From Rufibacter sp. XAAS-G3-1 (GTDB lineage Bacteria > Bacteroidota > Bacteroidia > Cytophagales > Hymenobacteraceae), in the NCBI RefSeq assembly GCF_013623775.1, contig NZ_JABFAM010000007.1, positions 398,341-462,340 of the forward strand: DNA of 64,000 bases. The letters are read 5' to 3'. Shown in pieces: positions 26,074-36,327 of the stretch; the first letter of the stretch is position 1; each line of letters starts with the position of its first letter. Both the position numbers and the translations under genes were made by a program. Under the pieces are notes generated by a model. It worked only from the letters and a program-made list of their open reading frames with translations. It searched no databases and had not been told where the DNA came from.

Positions 26074-27495
26074 ATGCAGCACGTATCTCCGATAAGAGAG
26101 CCCTTAGTAACTGGGGGTAAAACTTATGCAGACATCACGGAAGACGTATGCCGGCAGGTGGAAGCCAAGCCGAATGTGCGCTGGATGATGGCCCTGGGGG
26201 TTTCTCTGGTTTTTCTAGGTGTCTTTCTCTACTCCGTATACCGTACCCTGTGGTTTGGTATAGGGGAGTGGGGCTTGAATAAAACGGTAGGTTGGGCATG
26301 GGACATCACCAACTTCGTATGGTGGGTGGGTATTGGCCACGCCGGTACTCTCATCTCCGCTATCTTGCTGTTGTTCCGTCAGAAATGGAGAACCTCCATC
26401 AACCGCGCCGCTGAGGCGATGACCATTTTTGCGGTAATCTGCGCGGCCATGTTCCCGGTACTGCACATGGGCCGTCCTTGGCTGGCGTACTGGGTATTGC
26501 CGCTTCCTAACACGTTTGGTTCCCTGTGGGTGAACTTCAACTCCCCGCTTCTTTGGGACGTGTTCGCGATCAGTACCTATTTCTCTGTGTCTCTTGTTTT
26601 CTGGTACATTGGTTTGATCCCGGACTTTGCTACCATTCGTGACAGAGCTACCGGGCCCATCGCGCGCAGAGCCTATGCTTTGTTAAGCATGAATTGGACA
26701 GGCTCTGCCAAACACTGGTCACGCTATGAGACCGTTTCCCTGATCCTGGCTGGTCTGGCTACCCCACTGGTACTTTCGGTACACACCATTGTATCTATGG
26801 ACTTTGCCACCTCCGTGATTCCAGGTTGGCACACCACTATTTTCCCCCCTTACTTCGTGGCAGGTGCGATCTTCTCCGGTTTCGCGATGGTATTGACGTT
26901 GATGATCATTACCCGCAAAGTGTTCAAACTGGAAGATTACATCACGTTAGAGCACGTAGAGTCCATGAACAAGGTAATCACCTTAACGGGTTCTATTGTA
27001 GGGGTGGCATATATCACAGAGTTTTTCATCGCCTGGTATTCAGGGGTAGAGTATGAGCAGTACGCGTTCATCAACCGGGCAACCGGCCCATACTGGTGGG
27101 CTTACTGGTCTATGATGACCTGTAACGTAATCACACCGCAGCTTTTCTGGTTCAGATCAATCCGCCGGAGCTTAACCGCTACGTTCATCATTTCCATCTT
27201 CGTAAACATAGGGATGTGGTTTGAACGCTTCGTGATCATCGTGACATCTCTGCACCGTGACTTCTTACCATCTAGCTGGGTAATGTTCTCCCCAACCAGC
27301 ATTGATGTGGGAGTATATGTAGGAACCATAGGCTTGTTCTTCACCTTGTTCCTTCTTTTCGCCAAGTTCTTCCCGGTGGTGAACATGGCCGAAGTGAAAT
27401 CTATTTTGAAGTCATCTTCTGGGGTGAGCCACACGCATAACCCTGGCGCATCCTTGCATGGCACAGCACCTAATAACTCTCACAAACATGACTAG
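26074..27495 (+). CDS. actC: Alternative complex III subunit C, NrfD/PsrC-like quinol-binding membrane protein
   Basis: A 473-residue integral membrane protein with about ten hydrophobic segments, of the NrfD/PsrC family. [21 protein letters not shown] begins the first segment, and conserved features such as [13 protein letters not shown] and [22 protein letters not shown] are typical of ActC. It should bind menaquinol and contribute to proton translocation. The C-terminus ends in a His-rich tail. It overlaps actD by eight bases, indicating coupled translation. Confidence 0.94.
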   Translation: MQHVSPIREPLVTGGKTYADITEDVCRQVEAKPNVRWMMALGVSLVFLGVFLYSVYRTLWFGIGEWGLNKTVGWAWDITNFVWWVGIGHAGTLISAILLLFRQKWRTSINRAAEAMTIFAVICAAMFPVLHMGRPWLAYWVLPLPNTFGSLWVNFNSPLLWDVFAISTYFSVSLVFWYIGLIPDFATIRDRATGPIARRAYALLSMNWTGSAKHWSRYETVSLILAGLATPLVLSVHTIVSMDFATSVIPGWHTTIFPPYFVAGAIFSGFAMVLTLMIITRKVFKLEDYITLEHVESMNKVITLTGSIVGVAYITEFFIAWYSGVEYEQYAFINRATGPYWWAYWSMMTCNVITPQLFWFRSIRRSLTATFIISIFVNIGMWFERFVIIVTSLHRDFLPSSWVMFSPTSIDVGVYVGTIGLFFTLFLLFAKFFPVVNMAEVKSILKSSSGVSHTHNPGASLHGTAPNNSHKHD

Positions 27496-28012
27496 TAAGA
27501 AATATATACTCGGTGTATTTGAAGACGAGGATGTGCTGCTGGACGCCATTGAAAAAACGCGCGCGGCAGGCACTAAGATCTACGATGTATTCTCACCCTA
27601 CCCTATTCACGGAATTGATGATGTGTTAGGAATCCAGCGCTCCAGACTACCCATCGTAGCCTTCTTCTGTGGGCTTTGCGGGACGTCATTCGCCCTCTGG
27701 ATGCAAATTTACATGCTGGGGTTTGACTGGCCAATGATTATTGGTGGAAAGCCACACATTGCATTGCCAAGCTTTATTCCGGTAACCTTTGAGTTAACGG
27801 TACTTTTTGCGGCTTTTGGGATGGTAATTACGTTCTTCATCATAAGTGGCTTACGTCCTACCTTGAAAGTACCGGTAATGGATGTGCGGTCTACAGATGA
27901 CAAATACGTGATGGCAATTGAGTTGAAAGAAGGGACTGATATCAGTAAATTGAATGATCTTCTCCGTTCAAACGGGGCTATTGAAGTTAACGAGAAGGAG
28001 GTAGTTAAATAA
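27488..28012 (+). CDS. actD: Alternative complex III subunit D (DUF3341)
   Basis: A 174-residue protein from the ATG at 27488 ([18 protein letters not shown]); this start sits inside the end of actC and fits the family. An N-terminal soluble alpha/beta domain ([22 protein letters not shown]) is followed by two membrane segments (near 60-80 and 100-125) and a soluble C-terminus ending [12 protein letters not shown]3341 proteins are the ActD subunit that packs against ActB/ActC. The stop TAA shares its last base with the actE ATG. Confidence 0.92.
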   Translation: MTSKKYILGVFEDEDVLLDAIEKTRAAGTKIYDVFSPYPIHGIDDVLGIQRSRLPIVAFFCGLCGTSFALWMQIYMLGFDWPMIIGGKPHIALPSFIPVTFELTVLFAAFGMVITFFIISGLRPTLKVPVMDVRSTDDKYVMAIELKEGTDISKLNDLLRSNGAIEVNEKEVVK

Positions 28013-28722
28013 TGGACAATTTCTTTAGAACAGGGGCAAAGGCCTCCTTGATTCTTTTCTCTTCTGCTCTTCTTGCTTCTTGTGGCAATAACGATCAGGA
28101 CCCTGGGCTTGAGTACGCACCGGATATGTATTATCCCGTCTCATATGAGCCACTGAAGCAGTTAGCGGACAATAAAAACGCCATCAATCCAGGTGGGTTG
28201 AACATGCGGGTTCCAGCGGCTAATACTATCGCAAGAGGGAAACTTGGGTATTACATCCATATTTCCAAAGATAGTGCTGAAGCAGCAGGCCGTGAACTGG
28301 TGAACCCTATAGCCAGAAGCACACAAAACATTGAAGAAGGCAAGACACTTTACCTCCGCTTCTGTTCGCCGTGCCACGGGGAAACAGGTCAGGGCGATGG
28401 ACTAGTAGGAGCCAAGTTCAAAGGGGTGCCAAACTTTGCCCAAGGACGTTACGTGACCTTACCTGCAGGCCATATCTTTCACGTGATCACAAATGGCCGT
28501 GGACGTATGATGCCCCACGGAACCCAGGTGAATCCACAGGAACGTTGGAAGATTGCCATGTATGTGCAGCAGTTGCAAAAGGGCATCACAGATGCCAGCG
28601 GAGCTGATGCGACAGATACAGGCTCTCAATCTACCGATGCTCCAGCTGGCGCAAGTACGACCGAGAATACAAATCCAGTAACAGGTACTACGGCAGACCC
28701 AACCAAGGACACGCGTAACTAA
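28012..28722 (+). CDS. actE: Alternative complex III subunit E, monoheme cytochrome c lipoprotein
   Basis: A 236-residue lipoprotein (lipobox LLASC near residue 23) with one heme site CSPCH in LYLRFCSPCHGETGQGDG and a likely methionine ligand in GRGRMMPHG. ActE is the periplasmic cytochrome that can deliver electrons from the complex. The last 45 residues are a low-complexity Thr/Asp/Ala-rich tail. Starts on the last base of actD, so it is tightly coupled. Confidence 0.92.
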   Translation: MDNFFRTGAKASLILFSSALLASCGNNDQDPGLEYAPDMYYPVSYEPLKQLADNKNAINPGGLNMRVPAANTIARGKLGYYIHISKDSAEAAGRELVNPIARSTQNIEEGKTLYLRFCSPCHGETGQGDGLVGAKFKGVPNFAQGRYVTLPAGHIFHVITNGRGRMMPHGTQVNPQERWKIAMYVQQLQKGITDASGADATDTGSQSTDAPAGASTTENTNPVTGTTADPTKDTRN

Positions 28723-28742
28723 CCTAAAAAGGTATTTTAGAA

Positions 28743-30020
28743 ATGATAACTGAAGAAAGACTAAGTATCCCTGCAGGAGCCACCAAGCGGTTCTTCTACA
28801 TGATAGCTATTGGGTTGGTACTCTTAGTAGCCGGTCTTATCATCGCTGCAAATTTCAGCGGAGGACATGGAGAAGCACACGGGGCAGCGGCAGGACATCA
28901 TGCCGCTGGCTGGGGACAGCGCTTACTAGCTAACCTCTGGCTGAACAACGTGTACTTTACTGGTATTGCCGTTGTAGGAGTGTTATTCGTAGCCATTCAA
29001 TATGTAGCTTATGCGGGCTGGTCCGTATTGATAAAGCGTGTTCCGGAAGCGTTAGGAAGCTATTTGTTAGTGGGTGGAGTGATTATGTTATTGGTATTCT
29101 TACTACCAATCATTTTCACCGGACATAACACCTTGTTCCACTGGACAGATCATTCTGTTCATGAAGTAGGAAACCCGAATTATGATCCAATCATTGTTGG
29201 TAAAAGCGGTTACTTGAACATTCCGTTCTATGTGATTAGAATGGTCGCTTATTTCACCTTATGGTTCTTGTTCTTCAAGTGGTTGAGAAAAGAATCAATG
29301 GCTGAGGATTTGAACGGCGGTTTAGATCACTATAATAAAAGCATTAGATTAGGAGCTACTTTCCTGGTTGTTTTTGGGGTTACTTCCTCTATGTCTGCCT
29401 GGGATTGGGTTTTGTCAATTGACACACACTGGTTCAGTACCATGTTTGGATGGTATGTATTTGCAAGCTGGTGGGTTTCTGGCCTGGCTGCTATTACATT
29501 GACCATCATTTTCCTAAAGCAAATGGGCTACATGAAGATGGTTACTTCTAACCACTTGCATGATTTAGGAAAGTTCCTGTTTGGTTTCAGTATTTTCTGG
29601 ACGTATATCTGGTTCTCTCAGTTCATGCTTTACTGGTACGCCAACATACCAGAAGAAGTAATCTATTTCCAGGAGCGTCTAGGAGGGAACAACAACCATT
29701 ATACATGGATTTTCTTCTTTAACCTTGTTATAAACTTTGCGTTCCCTTTCCTGGTTTTAATGACAAGAGATGCAAAGCGTCAAATGATCATGCTAAAGAT
29801 CGTGTGTATCGCTATCCTTATTGGTCACTGGTTTGACTTCTATTTGATGATCATGCCTGGAACGATGCGCGGAGAGAGTGGCTTTGGGCTAATTGAGGTT
29901 GGTACGGCATTAACCTTCCTGGGTATCTTCTTGCTGAGATTCACAAAAGAATTAAGCAAGGCCTCGTTGGTTCCTGTAAACCATCCGTTCCTGGAAGAAA
30001 GTATTCACCACCACGTTTAA
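28743..30020 (+). CDS. actF: Alternative complex III subunit F, integral membrane quinol oxidoreductase subunit
   Basis: A 425-residue ActC-like membrane protein with about ten predicted segments. A His-rich loop (GHGEAHGAAAGHHAAGWG) follows the first segment. SMSAWDWVLSIDTHWFSTMFGW and FSIFWTYIWFSQFMLYWYAN are hallmark ActF sequences. It pairs with ActC and is proposed to form a second proton path. It completes the actABCDEF set; coxB follows after 24 bases, supporting an ACIII-oxidase supercomplex as shown for the family. Confidence 0.94.
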   Translation: MITEERLSIPAGATKRFFYMIAIGLVLLVAGLIIAANFSGGHGEAHGAAAGHHAAGWGQRLLANLWLNNVYFTGIAVVGVLFVAIQYVAYAGWSVLIKRVPEALGSYLLVGGVIMLLVFLLPIIFTGHNTLFHWTDHSVHEVGNPNYDPIIVGKSGYLNIPFYVIRMVAYFTLWFLFFKWLRKESMAEDLNGGLDHYNKSIRLGATFLVVFGVTSSMSAWDWVLSIDTHWFSTMFGWYVFASWWVSGLAAITLTIIFLKQMGYMKMVTSNHLHDLGKFLFGFSIFWTYIWFSQFMLYWYANIPEEVIYFQERLGGNNNHYTWIFFFNLVINFAFPFLVLMTRDAKRQMIMLKIVCIAILIGHWFDFYLMIMPGTMRGESGFGLIEVGTALTFLGIFLLRFTKELSKASLVPVNHPFLEESIHHHV

Positions 30021-30044
30021 GACTTACATTTAAAGATACGGATA

Positions 30045-31109
30045 ATGATTACAATTGTAGTAGCACTATCAATCCTCCTTTTACTGGTCGTCCTATACCT
30101 TTTATTTAGGATCCAGGTATTGGCTTCTATCTTCAAAGGGAGCTATAGACGTGACATTGGTAAGAGCAATAAAGTGAATGCCATACTAATGCTGGTTTTT
30201 CTCTTCGTTATGGGAGCCCTTTTTGTCTGGTCTTTCATGGATTCATGGGATGATATGGTTCTTCCAATTGCTTCTGTGCATGGTGTAGACATTGACAGCA
30301 TGTTCTGGCTGACCATGGCGGTGATTGGATTCGTATTCGCCCTGACTCACATCTTGTTGTTTATTTACTCTTATAAGTATCAGCACCAAGAAAGTAAGAG
30401 AGCATACTACTATCCACATAATAATAAAATAGAGATTATCTGGACGGTTATTCCAGCGGTCGTGATGGCTCTGTTAGTGTTTTCAGGATGGAAAACCTGG
30501 GCCAAAATCACCAGCCCTGCGCCAGAGAACGCCGTAGTGGTGGAAATAATGGGAAAACAGTTCAACTGGCTGGTTCGCTACCCTGGTGCCGATAACAAGC
30601 TAGGTCACGTGAAGCACACCTTGATTGATGCCACTAACGAGTTCGGTCTTGATTTGAATGACCAGAACGCAAAAGACGATTTCCCGGGAGAACCAAGTGC
30701 GTTCCACGTGCCAAAAGGAACTCCGGTGTTATTGAAAATCAGAGCCAGAGACGTCATTCACAGCGTATTCTTGCCTCACTTCCGGGTGAAGATGGATGCT
30801 GTACCCGGTATGCCTACTTCATTTTGGTTCATTCCTACAAAAACTACTTCTGAAATGCAGTCAGAAACTGGAAACGCGAATTTTCAGTATGAGTTAGCGT
30901 GTACAGAAGTATGTGGTCGTGGTCACTTCGCCATGAAGATGACGATGATTGTAGATGAGCCCGAAGAGTATCAGAAATGGGTGGCTAGCCAACAGAAGAA
31001 AACTTTCTCGACTCAGTTACAGGCAGCACCTGCTGACAGCACCGCCGCTGTGGCTGTGAATTCCACTTCTGGTGCCGCAGGAGCAATTGCATCTGCATCA
31101 AAACAATAA
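30045..31109 (+). CDS. coxB: Cytochrome c oxidase subunit II
   Basis: A 354-residue protein with one N-terminal membrane segment (1-24) followed by two more (about 45-70 and 85-110), then a cupredoxin domain. The CuA site is intact: histidine in DVIHSVFLPHF and the cluster CTEVCGRGHFAMKM (C, E, C, H, M). The C-terminus has an Ala/Ser-rich tail without heme c, so this is not a caa3-type fused subunit; the electron donor must be a separate cytochrome or ACIII. Follows actF by 24 bases and precedes ctaD by 23. Confidence 0.95.
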   Translation: MITIVVALSILLLLVVLYLLFRIQVLASIFKGSYRRDIGKSNKVNAILMLVFLFVMGALFVWSFMDSWDDMVLPIASVHGVDIDSMFWLTMAVIGFVFALTHILLFIYSYKYQHQESKRAYYYPHNNKIEIIWTVIPAVVMALLVFSGWKTWAKITSPAPENAVVVEIMGKQFNWLVRYPGADNKLGHVKHTLIDATNEFGLDLNDQNAKDDFPGEPSAFHVPKGTPVLLKIRARDVIHSVFLPHFRVKMDAVPGMPTSFWFIPTKTTSEMQSETGNANFQYELACTEVCGRGHFAMKMTMIVDEPEEYQKWVASQQKKTFSTQLQAAPADSTAAVAVNSTSGAAGAIASASKQ

Positions 31110-31132
31110 TTATAATCTTTTAAAAGTATTGT

Positions 31133-32959
31133 ATGTCTAGTACTGATATTTTACATAAAGATGTTCACTTAGAACATGACGATCATCATGATGATCATCA
31201 TGATCAGAGCTTCCTAGAGAAGTACATCTTTAGCCAGGATCATAAAGTAATTGCGAAGCAATTCTTGTTCGCAGGTATTTTCTGGGCAATCATTGGAGGG
31301 CTTCTCTCCAGCTTGTTCCGGATGCAGCTTGGTTTTCCAGAGGCTACGTTCACTTTCATGGAGCCACTTCTGGGTAAGTGGGTAGACGGAGGAAAGCTTA
31401 ATCCAGAGTTTTATCTGGCCTTGGTCACCATGCACGGAACCATCATGGTATTCTTCGTGCTTACTGCCGGGTTAAGTGGTACTTTCAGTAACTTCTTAAT
31501 TCCGTTGCAGATTGGAGCCCGTGACATGGCCTCCGGCTTTATGAACATGCTGTCCTTCTGGTTTTTCTTTGTGGCCAGTGTGATCATGTTTTACTCTTTG
31601 TTCTTAGAAACTGGCCCCGCCGGTGGTGGATGGACGGTATACCCGCCGTTAAGTGCTTTGCCACAGGCAATAGCAGGCTCAGGAACCGGTATGACCATGT
31701 GGTTAATAAGTATGGCGCTTTTCATTGTGTCACAGTTGTTAGGAGGAGTAAACTATATTACCACCGTCATCAACATGCGAACGCGTGGTTTATCCATGAC
31801 TAAGCTGCCTTTAACCATCTGGGCATTTTTCCTGACAGCTGTATTAGGCTTGTTAGCCTTCCCCGTGCTGTTGTCTGCCGCTTTGCTGTTGATTTTTGAC
31901 CGCTCTTTTGGTACCAGCTTCTTCTTGTCTGATATCTATGTGGCTGGTGAAGCATTGACGAATACTGGTGGTAGCCCTGTATTGTTCCAGCACTTATTCT
32001 GGTTCTTAGGTCACCCTGAAGTGTACATAGTGATTCTGCCAACGTTTGGTATCGTTTCTGAGGTGATTGCGACCAACGCCCGTAAGCCTATCTTCGGATA
32101 CCGCGCCATGATTGGATCAATGCTAGGTATTTCCCTGCTTTCCTTTATTGTATGGGCCCACCACATGTTCGTTTCTGGGATGAACCCTTTCTTAGGTTCT
32201 GTCTTCATGTTCCTAACGTTGATTATTGCAGTACCGTCAGCGGTGAAAGTATTTAACTGGCTGGCTACGCTCTGGCGGGGTAATATCAATTTCACCCCAG
32301 CCATGCTGTTCTCCGTTGCTTTCGTGTCCCTGTTTATCTCTGGGGGGGTAACAGGTATCATCTTAGGTAACTCTGCTCTGGACATTCAGTTACACGATAC
32401 GTACTTTGTGGTGGCTCACTTCCACTTGGTAATGGGGAGTGCCGCGTTCTTCGGTATGTTTGCCGGGGTGTACCACTGGTTCCCTAAGATGTTTGGTCGC
32501 ATGATTGATGAGAAACTAGGCTACGTGCACTTCTGGATTACCTTTGTGGGCGTGTACCTGATCTTTATGCCGATGCACTATATTGGGATAGCTGGTTTCC
32601 CGAGAAGATATTATTCCTGGACTGGATTTGAGACTTTCAACAAGTTCATGGACATGAACACGTTCATTACCGTAGCCGCCATTATAGCGTTTGCTGCCCA
32701 GTTCATCTTTTTATTTAATTTCTTCTACAGCATTTTCAGAGGCAGAAGAGCCACCGAAAACCCATGGAAATCAAATACATTGGAATGGACAACCCCAGTG
32801 AACCCGGGCCACGGTAACTGGCCAGGTCCGCTACCAGTGGTGTACAGATGGCCTTATGACTATAGCAAACCAGGTGCGCCTCAAGATTTTATTCCGCAGA
32901 ACGTACCTTACTCTCAGACGCAGTCATCTAACTTGCCGCATGAGAGAGACACTGAATAG
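31133..32959 (+). CDS. ctaD: Cytochrome c oxidase subunit I
   Basis: A 608-residue heme-copper oxidase of the A1 type. Key residues are visible: HGTIMVFFVLTAG (low-spin heme ligand region), GHPEVYIVILPTFG (CuB histidine, the crosslinked tyrosine and the E-type proton-channel glutamate), WAHHMFVSGM (CuB His pair) and HDTYFVVAHFHLVMG (heme a and a3 ligands). The first 25 residues are unusual, with a His/Asp tract (HLEHDDHHDDHHDQ). It reduces oxygen to water in the inner membrane and pumps protons. Confidence 0.97.
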   Translation: MSSTDILHKDVHLEHDDHHDDHHDQSFLEKYIFSQDHKVIAKQFLFAGIFWAIIGGLLSSLFRMQLGFPEATFTFMEPLLGKWVDGGKLNPEFYLALVTMHGTIMVFFVLTAGLSGTFSNFLIPLQIGARDMASGFMNMLSFWFFFVASVIMFYSLFLETGPAGGGWTVYPPLSALPQAIAGSGTGMTMWLISMALFIVSQLLGGVNYITTVINMRTRGLSMTKLPLTIWAFFLTAVLGLLAFPVLLSAALLLIFDRSFGTSFFLSDIYVAGEALTNTGGSPVLFQHLFWFLGHPEVYIVILPTFGIVSEVIATNARKPIFGYRAMIGSMLGISLLSFIVWAHHMFVSGMNPFLGSVFMFLTLIIAVPSAVKVFNWLATLWRGNINFTPAMLFSVAFVSLFISGGVTGIILGNSALDIQLHDTYFVVAHFHLVMGSAAFFGMFAGVYHWFPKMFGRMIDEKLGYVHFWITFVGVYLIFMPMHYIGIAGFPRRYYSWTGFETFNKFMDMNTFITVAAIIAFAAQFIFLFNFFYSIFRGRRATENPWKSNTLEWTTPVNPGHGNWPGPLPVVYRWPYDYSKPGAPQDFIPQNVPYSQTQSSNLPHERDTE

Positions 32960-32961
32960 TA

Positions 32962-34038
32962 ATGAGAGATAAATCTTTTATTGATAAAAGGTTTAAGCGT
33001 ATAGGAGTACTTACTATTGCTTCGGTTTATATTTTAATCTTAGTAGGGGGGATCGTTCGCAGCACAGGTTCCGGGATGGGGTGCCCAGACTGGCCGAAGT
33101 GTTTCGGATCATGGGTCCCCCCCACTAGTTTAGAACAGTTACCTTCTGATTACCTGGAGGTATACAAAGAAAAGCGGATTCAGAAGAATGAACGAATAGG
33201 CAGAGTTCTTCAGGAGATTGGCTTTGCTGAAGTTGCCCAGAAAATTTTTGCTCATCCGTCTCAGTACATAGAGACGGAATTCAATGCCACTAAAACTTGG
33301 ATTGAATATGTGAATAGATTGGTAGGAGTGGTAATAGGGCTATTGATTTTTTTGACAGTTCTTTACTCGTTTCCCTTTCTTAAAACAGACCCAAAGATTT
33401 TCTGGGGAGCAGTTGCCTCTTTTGTGCTGGTTCTTTTCCAGGGATGGCTTGGTTCACTTGTGGTATCAACCAACCTGCTTCCAGAGATGGTAACGTTGCA
33501 CATGGCGCTGGCTTTGGTACTGTTGGCTTTTCTGATCTACATTGTCGTGAGAGTCCAACGCGAGAAATTGTATGGTCATTTTGCACTCGCCTCTGGCAGC
33601 TTAAAGTTCTTATTGGTAGCCGTGCTTGCCATTACTTTTGTGCAAGTAATCATTGGAACCCAGGTAAGAGAGGAGGTAGATCTGGTAGCCTTTGATTTGA
33701 ATAATCAAGCGAGAGAAACCTGGATTGAGCAATTAGGCACCTCGTTTTACGTGCACCGTTCGCTTTCAATCTTGCTGGTTCTTCTTAATGTGGGGCTGTA
33801 TTTTTCTGTGAAGAAGCTAGGGAACCCAAGCCTGATGATGATTGTGAAGTCTATACTAGGGGTAATTGCAGCGGAGATTCTTTTAGGGATCGTGCTCGCT
33901 TATCTGGCACTGCCCGCTTTTGCGCAACCGCTTCATTTACTGTTTGGAACCCTTTTGTTTGGGCTGCAATTTCTGCTGCTCATGATGTATTATTACGCTC
34001 AGAAACCTAATCAACCTACACCCGAATTGGTGGCATAA
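32962..34038 (+). CDS. ctaA: Heme A synthase
   Basis: A 358-residue membrane protein of the COX15/CtaA family, about eight segments. The conserved GMGCPDWPKCFGSW follows the first segment, EYVNRLVGV carries the E-x2-N-R motif with heme-ligand histidines nearby (HMALALVLL, VHRSLSILL and QPLHLLFGTL). It converts heme O to heme A for the oxidase encoded just upstream (2-base gap after ctaD). Its placement with ctaB makes the operon self-sufficient for the oxidase cofactor. Confidence 0.94.
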   Translation: MRDKSFIDKRFKRIGVLTIASVYILILVGGIVRSTGSGMGCPDWPKCFGSWVPPTSLEQLPSDYLEVYKEKRIQKNERIGRVLQEIGFAEVAQKIFAHPSQYIETEFNATKTWIEYVNRLVGVVIGLLIFLTVLYSFPFLKTDPKIFWGAVASFVLVLFQGWLGSLVVSTNLLPEMVTLHMALALVLLAFLIYIVVRVQREKLYGHFALASGSLKFLLVAVLAITFVQVIIGTQVREEVDLVAFDLNNQARETWIEQLGTSFYVHRSLSILLVLLNVGLYFSVKKLGNPSLMMIVKSILGVIAAEILLGIVLAYLALPAFAQPLHLLFGTLLFGLQFLLLMMYYYAQKPNQPTPELVA

Positions 34039-34046
34039 ACACGTTT

Positions 34047-34943
34047 ATGTACGTACAAGACGTAACTTCCAGTGCCCAGGCATCATCGGCTATGAGTAAA
34101 GCAACCGCTTATTTTCAACTTTTGAAGTTCAGGCTTTCCGCCACGGTAGCTTTCTCCAGTGCAATTGGCTTTCTCTTAGGCAGACCTGATGCTGCCTGGA
34201 TGGATACTGCTTTTGTGATACTGGGTGGTTTATTAGTAACCGGTTCTGCCAATATCATCAACCAGATTTTAGAGAAAGACCTGGATAAGTTGATGAAGAG
34301 AACCGCTAAGCGTCCTCTCCCTACCGGCGCGGTTTCTGTGCAGGAAGCAATTATCTATTGTGTCTTGCTCTGTCTGGCTGGCGTAGGGTTATTGGGATTG
34401 TATTTCAACTGGCTAGCGGCCGCCTTGTCCTTTCTATCGCTGCTTCTGTACGGCTTCTTCTATACACCCTTGAAGCGGCTTTCTCCTATCTGTGTATTTG
34501 TAGGAGCAATACCCGGTGGTTTACCGCCCCTTATTGGTTGGGTAGCCGGAACCGGTTATATAGGAGTAGAGGCCTGGATACTATTTGGAATTCAGTTTAT
34601 CTGGCAATTCCCGCATTTCTGGGCCATTGCCTGGGTGCTGGACGATGATTACAAGAAAGCCGGATTCAGGATGTTACCCATGGCCGGGGGCAAGAACCTG
34701 AAAACCGCCATCCAGATCATGATCTACACGTTACTGCTTATTCCGCTGGGCTTGCTGCCCATGCAGTTTGGGATGGCAGGGAAAACCTCTGCTTTTATAG
34801 CGGTAGTATGTGGTGTTTTATTTTTGATGCAGACGTTCTATCTCATGCATACCTGCTCTAAAAGGGCAGCCATGAACATCATGTTTGGTTCGTTTTTATA
34901 CTTGCCTATTGTGCAGATTGCGTTTGTGGTAGACAGCTTATAA
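34047..34943 (+). CDS. ctaB: Protoheme IX farnesyltransferase (heme O synthase)
   Basis: A 298-residue UbiA-family prenyltransferase. The first aspartate-rich motif is NQILEKDLDKLMKRT and the second is DDDYKKAGFRMLP, with about nine membrane segments. It adds the farnesyl tail to heme B, making the substrate for CtaA. A later ATG (MSKATAYFQLLKF, residue 16) is an alternative start; the upstream ATG at 34047 lies 8 bases after ctaA and I keep it. Confidence 0.94.
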   Translation: MYVQDVTSSAQASSAMSKATAYFQLLKFRLSATVAFSSAIGFLLGRPDAAWMDTAFVILGGLLVTGSANIINQILEKDLDKLMKRTAKRPLPTGAVSVQEAIIYCVLLCLAGVGLLGLYFNWLAAALSFLSLLLYGFFYTPLKRLSPICVFVGAIPGGLPPLIGWVAGTGYIGVEAWILFGIQFIWQFPHFWAIAWVLDDDYKKAGFRMLPMAGGKNLKTAIQIMIYTLLLIPLGLLPMQFGMAGKTSAFIAVVCGVLFLMQTFYLMHTCSKRAAMNIMFGSFLYLPIVQIAFVVDSL

Positions 34944-34954
34944 AGGAGTTAGGA

Positions 34955-35536
34955 ATGATAATGAATCCCGAAATACAGGCAGAGCAACGACGGGTGAATC
35001 CCTTGAAGTTCATGCTGATCTTATTAATAGTAAGCATTGTCATGATGTTTGCAGCTTTCACCAGTGCCTACATTGTGCGCCGTGAAGAAGGAAACTGGCT
35101 TGAGTTTGACTTGCCATGGATCTTATTGCTCAATACGGTAGTGCTGGTGCTGAGCAGTATCTTTATGCAGTGGGCGTACGTCTCTGCCAAGCGCGACAAC
35201 CTGAAGAACCTGAAGATCGCTTTGGTGCTAACCATTCTGGCCGGTACTGCTTTTCTTATTGGGCAATGGCAGGGATGGGGAGAACTGGTGCGCAACAATG
35301 TCTTTTTTGGAGGAAGCACGGCTAATCCATCTGGTTCTTTTCTTTATGTATTAACCGGTGTGCACGCATTTCACTTGGTCACGGGGTTAATTTTTCTAAT
35401 TATTGTAGTAATTTCGGCCCTCAGCTACAAAGTGCATTCCAGGAATTTGACCCGTATTGAACTGTGCACCATTTACTGGCACTTCTTAGGGGCCCTTTGG
35501 ATCTACTTATACGTATTCTTAGTTTTGAACCATTAA
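34955..35536 (+). CDS. Cytochrome c oxidase subunit III, short form
   Basis: A 193-residue CoxC/CyoC-type protein with about five membrane segments. AFTSAYIVRREEGNW and GVHAFHLVTGLIFLIIVV are subunit III signatures (the H-x2-H-x2-x-G segment), and IYWHFLGALWIYLYVFLVLNH is the typical C-terminus. A second subunit III gene follows directly; paired short and long forms are usual in Bacteroidota operons. The role is stabilising subunit I and its proton uptake. Confidence 0.9.
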   Translation: MIMNPEIQAEQRRVNPLKFMLILLIVSIVMMFAAFTSAYIVRREEGNWLEFDLPWILLLNTVVLVLSSIFMQWAYVSAKRDNLKNLKIALVLTILAGTAFLIGQWQGWGELVRNNVFFGGSTANPSGSFLYVLTGVHAFHLVTGLIFLIIVVISALSYKVHSRNLTRIELCTIYWHFLGALWIYLYVFLVLNH

Positions 35537-35552
35537 TAATCCTGTAACACAT

Positions 35553-36299
35553 ATGTCGCAAACAACAACCTTTGAGCAGCCGAACACCGGCACCTGGGAT
35601 GGAGGGAACGAGCCTTTCAAGGTAAGTTATGGTAAACTGATGATGTGGTTTTTCCTCTTATCAGACACCTTCACCTTTGGGGCTTTTCTTACAACCTATG
35701 GTTTGGCCCGTCATCGGCACAGAGCCTATGAAGGAACAGCTGACGCGTTCACTTTTTCCACGGAATGGTGGCCAATCCCAGATAAAGTTTTCAATGCCTT
35801 CCCTGGGTTCCATGGGGTAGACTGGCCACTGGCGTTTGTTGCCTTAATGACCATGATTCTCATTCTTTCTTCCGTGACCATGGTCTTGGCGGTGGAAGCA
35901 GGACACAGAATGGATAAAAACGATGTGCAGAAATGGTTGTTGTGGACGATCTTGTTTGGGTCAATGTTCCTTGGCTGCCAGGCATGGGAGTGGTCTCACT
36001 TTATTGCTGGTACAGAGGAAGGAATGAAGCTGGCAGACGGCAGTGTAATCCATGGGGCCAATCTGATCGTAAACCAATATGGGCCACCCTTGTTTGCAGA
36101 TCTGTTCTTCTTCATCACGGGTTTCCACGGCACGCACGTATTCAGTGGGGTAGTATTGTTGATCATGATTTTCATCAATACCGTGAACGGGGTTTACCAC
36201 AGAAGAGGACACTATGAAATGGTGGAGAAAGTAGGTCTTTACTGGCACTTTGTAGACTTAGTGTGGGTATTTGTGTTCACCTTCTTCTACTTAGTGTAA
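35553..36299 (+). CDS. Cytochrome c oxidase subunit III, long form
   Basis: A 248-residue paralogue of the preceding gene with an N-terminal cytoplasmic extension and a longer loop after the second segment. Conserved parts are FFLLSDTFTFGAFLTTYGL, AWEWSHFIAGTEEGM, FFITGFHGTHVFSGVVLL and YWHFVDLVWVFVFTFFYLV, the last being a classical subunit III end. It starts 16 bases after the short form. Two subunit III-like chains probably both sit in the complex. Confidence 0.92.
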   Translation: MSQTTTFEQPNTGTWDGGNEPFKVSYGKLMMWFFLLSDTFTFGAFLTTYGLARHRHRAYEGTADAFTFSTEWWPIPDKVFNAFPGFHGVDWPLAFVALMTMILILSSVTMVLAVEAGHRMDKNDVQKWLLWTILFGSMFLGCQAWEWSHFIAGTEEGMKLADGSVIHGANLIVNQYGPPLFADLFFFITGFHGTHVFSGVVLLIMIFINTVNGVYHRRGHYEMVEKVGLYWHFVDLVWVFVFTFFYLV

Positions 36300-36327
36300 T
36301 TGTTGAATTGATTAAAACGGAATAGAC

